A stretch of DNA of 23,428 nucleotides from the NCBI GenBank assembly GCA_045578245.1, contig JAZNJX010000086.1, positions 1 through 23,428 of the forward strand, read 5' to 3'. Below are positions 21,919-23,428 of this stretch, piece by piece. Origin of the DNA: Fimenecus sp045578245 (GTDB taxonomy: Bacteria; Bacillota; Clostridia; Oscillospirales; Acutalibacteraceae). Position 1 is the first letter of the stretch, and every line of letters starts with the position of its first letter. The notes under the pieces were generated by a model. The model had not been told where the DNA came from. It searched no databases and was given only the letters and a program-made list of their open reading frames with translations. Made by a program: the position numbers and the translations under genes.

Positions 21919-22500
21919 ATGGCACTTGTACCATACGTTGTTGAACAGACAAACAGAGGGGAAAGACAGTACGATATTTTTTCAAGACTTTTGAACGACA
22001 GAATTATCGTTTTGTCAGATGAAGTTAATGATGCAACTGCATCTTTGGTGGTAGCACAGTTACTTTATCTTGAGGGACAGGATAGCGAAAAAGATATTAG
22101 CCTTTATATTAACAGTCCTGGTGGCTCAGTTTCTGCAGGACTTGCGATTTACGACACCATGCAGTACATCAAATGTGATGTTTCAACTATTTGTATGGGT
22201 ATGGCTGCAAGTATGGGCGCATTCTTGCTTTCATCCGGTGCAAAGGGAAAGAGATTCGCTCTTCCAAACAGTGAAATCATGATTCATCAGCCTTTGGGTG
22301 GTGCAAAAGGTCAGGCAACTGATATTAAAATTGCTGCTGAGCATATTCTCAGAACAAGGGATAAGCTCAATAAAATCCTTGCTGAAAATACAGGCAAACC
22401 TGTTGAACAGATTGCTGTTGATACAGAAAGAGACAACTGGCTTTCTGCTCAGGAAGCAATGGATTATGGCATTGTAGATAAAGTTTTCTATAAGAGATAA
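21919..22500 (+). CDS. clpP: ATP-dependent Clp protease proteolytic subunit
   Basis: Serine peptidase forming the tetradecameric barrel that degrades substrates fed by ClpX or other Clp ATPases. The 193-residue product has the catalytic triad at the canonical positions: Ser98 in GMAASMGAF, His123 in MIHQPLGG and Asp172. The start at 21919 (MALVPYVVEQ) is preferred because GGAGG (21904-21908) lies ten bases upstream; a TTG at 21898 lies before that site. clpX follows after 24 bases. Confidence 0.97.
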   Translation: MALVPYVVEQTNRGERQYDIFSRLLNDRIIVLSDEVNDATASLVVAQLLYLEGQDSEKDISLYINSPGGSVSAGLAIYDTMQYIKCDVSTICMGMAASMGAFLLSSGAKGKRFALPNSEIMIHQPLGGAKGQATDIKIAAEHILRTRDKLNKILAENTGKPVEQIAVDTERDNWLSAQEAMDYGIVDKVFYKR

Positions 22501-22524
22501 CCTTACCAGACAAGGAGATTTGTT

Positions 22525-23415
22525 ATGGCAAGAGATAACGAAAAAGATAGAAATGTAAGATGCTCTTTCTGTGGTAAAACACAGGAGCAGGTTGATAAAC
22601 TTATTGCAGGTCCCGGTGTTTATATCTGTGATGAGTGTATTGAACTCTGTATGGGAATTATTGATGAAAATGCAGAGCAATCACACAGAAAACAGGGTAA
22701 AAAGGTTAAACTTGAAGAAAAAGTTTTACCTAAGCCACAGGAAATCAAAGCAAAACTTGATGAATATGTTGTTGGTCAGGATGCCGCAAAAAAAGCATTG
22801 AGTGTTGCAGTTTATAACCATTACAAGAGAATATATCATGGCTCTGATGATGGCGTAGAAATCCAGAAGAGTAATGTTGTGCTTTTAGGACCTACCGGTG
22901 TAGGTAAAACAGTACTTGCACAGACTCTTGCGAAGATTATTGATGTTCCGTTTGCTATTGCTGATGCAACTACTCTTACTGAGGCGGGTTACGTTGGTGA
23001 AGACGTTGAGAACATTCTTTTACGTCTTATTCAAGCTGCTGATTTTGATATTGAAAAGGCTGAATGCGGTATTATTTATGTTGATGAAATCGACAAGATA
23101 GCGCGAAAGAGTGAAAATCCTTCAATTACCCGTGATGTAAGTGGTGAAGGTGTTCAACAGGCTCTTCTTAAAATTCTTGAAGGAACAGTTTCTAATGTTC
23201 CACCACAGGGTGGACGAAAACATCCTCAGCAGGAATTTATACAGATTGATACGTCAAATATCCTTTTTATCTGTGGCGGTGCATTTGACGGAATTGAAAA
23301 AATTGTCGAAAAGCGTGCAGGCAACAGCGGACTTGGTTTTGGTGCTGATATCAAGAATAAAGCACAGTTCCAGGAAGAAGATGTCTATTCAAAAGTTATA
23401 GAAGTCGGATCGTAG
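22525..23415 (+). CDS. clpX: ATP-dependent Clp protease ATPase subunit ClpX (broken at window end)
   Basis: AAA+ unfoldase that recognises and translocates substrates into ClpP. The visible 296 residues hold the N-terminal C4 zinc-binding domain (Cys13, 16, 35, 38), Walker A GPTGVGKT (122-129), the pore loop GYVGE (155-159), Walker B IIYVDEID (183-190) and the RKH loop (231-233). ClpX is normally about 410-430 residues. Here, after residue 292 (SKVI), the reading frame gives EVGS and a TAG at 23413-23415, where the family continues with an EDL-L-KFG-type segment. The last 28 or so bases look unrelated to clpX, so this is probably an assembly-edge error rather than a natural truncation. AAGGAG precedes the ATG. 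Confidence 0.9.
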   Translation: MARDNEKDRNVRCSFCGKTQEQVDKLIAGPGVYICDECIELCMGIIDENAEQSHRKQGKKVKLEEKVLPKPQEIKAKLDEYVVGQDAAKKALSVAVYNHYKRIYHGSDDGVEIQKSNVVLLGPTGVGKTVLAQTLAKIIDVPFAIADATTLTEAGYVGEDVENILLRLIQAADFDIEKAECGIIYVDEIDKIARKSENPSITRDVSGEGVQQALLKILEGTVSNVPPQGGRKHPQQEFIQIDTSNILFICGGAFDGIEKIVEKRAGNSGLGFGADIKNKAQFQEEDVYSKVIEVGS

Positions 23416-23428
23416 CCATGTCGTTCTG

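Noticed and set aside
1..23428. CRISPR array, prophage, transposase, toxin-antitoxin or defence island
   Set aside because: No spaced direct repeats, no matching proteins, and almost all space is taken by identified housekeeping genes.

Overview
This is an AT-rich bacterial chromosome segment, most likely from a spore-forming low-GC Clostridia (Eubacteriales). The evidence is an alpha/beta-type small acid-soluble spore protein, a PdaA-like muramic delta-lactam deacetylase, a DUF1540 Cys-rich protein, HPr kinase/phosphorylase, WhiA, type I signal peptidases of the Gram-positive kind, strong AGGAGG ribosome binding sites and TTG/GTG starts. Family-level placement (perhaps Ruminococcaceae/Oscillospiraceae-like) is inference from gene order and was not tested. 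No tRNA, CRISPR array, IS element, prophage gene or recognisable defence system is visible.

Layout. 1-215 is the 3' end of a 23S rRNA gene with no 5S gene behind it, closed by a terminator. A single MFS transporter gene follows (+), convergent with NADP-type glutamate dehydrogenase (-). A divergent unit (+) carries tsaE-tsaB-rpiB-upp: two proteins of tRNA t6A synthesis, a ribose-5-phosphate isomerase and uracil phosphoribosyltransferase. After a degenerate intergenic repeat comes a lipoprotein with a tyrosine-phosphatase domain (+), then a Gfo/Idh/MocA oxidoreductase and TrmL (both -, each with its own promoter). A sporulation-flavoured stretch (8969-10327, +) holds an unrecognised 59-residue protein, the PdaA-like deacetylase and the SASP. 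A membrane-anchored hypothetical protein (-) separates this from a long operon-like run (11085-17754, +): hprK-murB-rapZ-whiA-lepB-lepB-rbgA-rnhB-yraN, coupled by small gaps or overlaps. thrC has its own promoter. A 54-residue DUF1540 protein lies on the minus strand between thrC and a metallophosphoesterase gene. The window ends with tig-clpP-clpX (+), the trigger factor and ClpXP protein-quality module; clpX is broken at the edge.

How the genes fit together. Most of the content is core housekeeping: carbon-catabolite signalling (HprK), peptidoglycan precursor synthesis (MurB), secretion (two signal peptidases), ribosome assembly (RbgA), RNA:DNA hybrid removal (RNase HII), tRNA modification (TsaE, TsaB, TrmL), nitrogen assimilation (GdhA), threonine synthesis and proteolysis. 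Sequence-level promoters (TTGACA/TATAAT type, 16-18 spacing) and hairpins delimit most units. Several of these promoters overlap longer upstream start codons and so settle the true starts of tsaE and the phosphatase; ribosome binding sites do the same for gdhA, clpP, trmL, tig, the oxidoreductase and the minus-strand hypothetical.

No clearly new multi-gene system is present. The items most worth a second look are small proteins missed by length cut-offs (59 and 54 residues), a 28-base near-perfect palindrome in front of the spore deacetylase unit, tandem signal peptidases, a histone-H1-like tail on trigger factor, a secreted phosphatase, and the abnormal end of clpX, which looks like an assembly edge.
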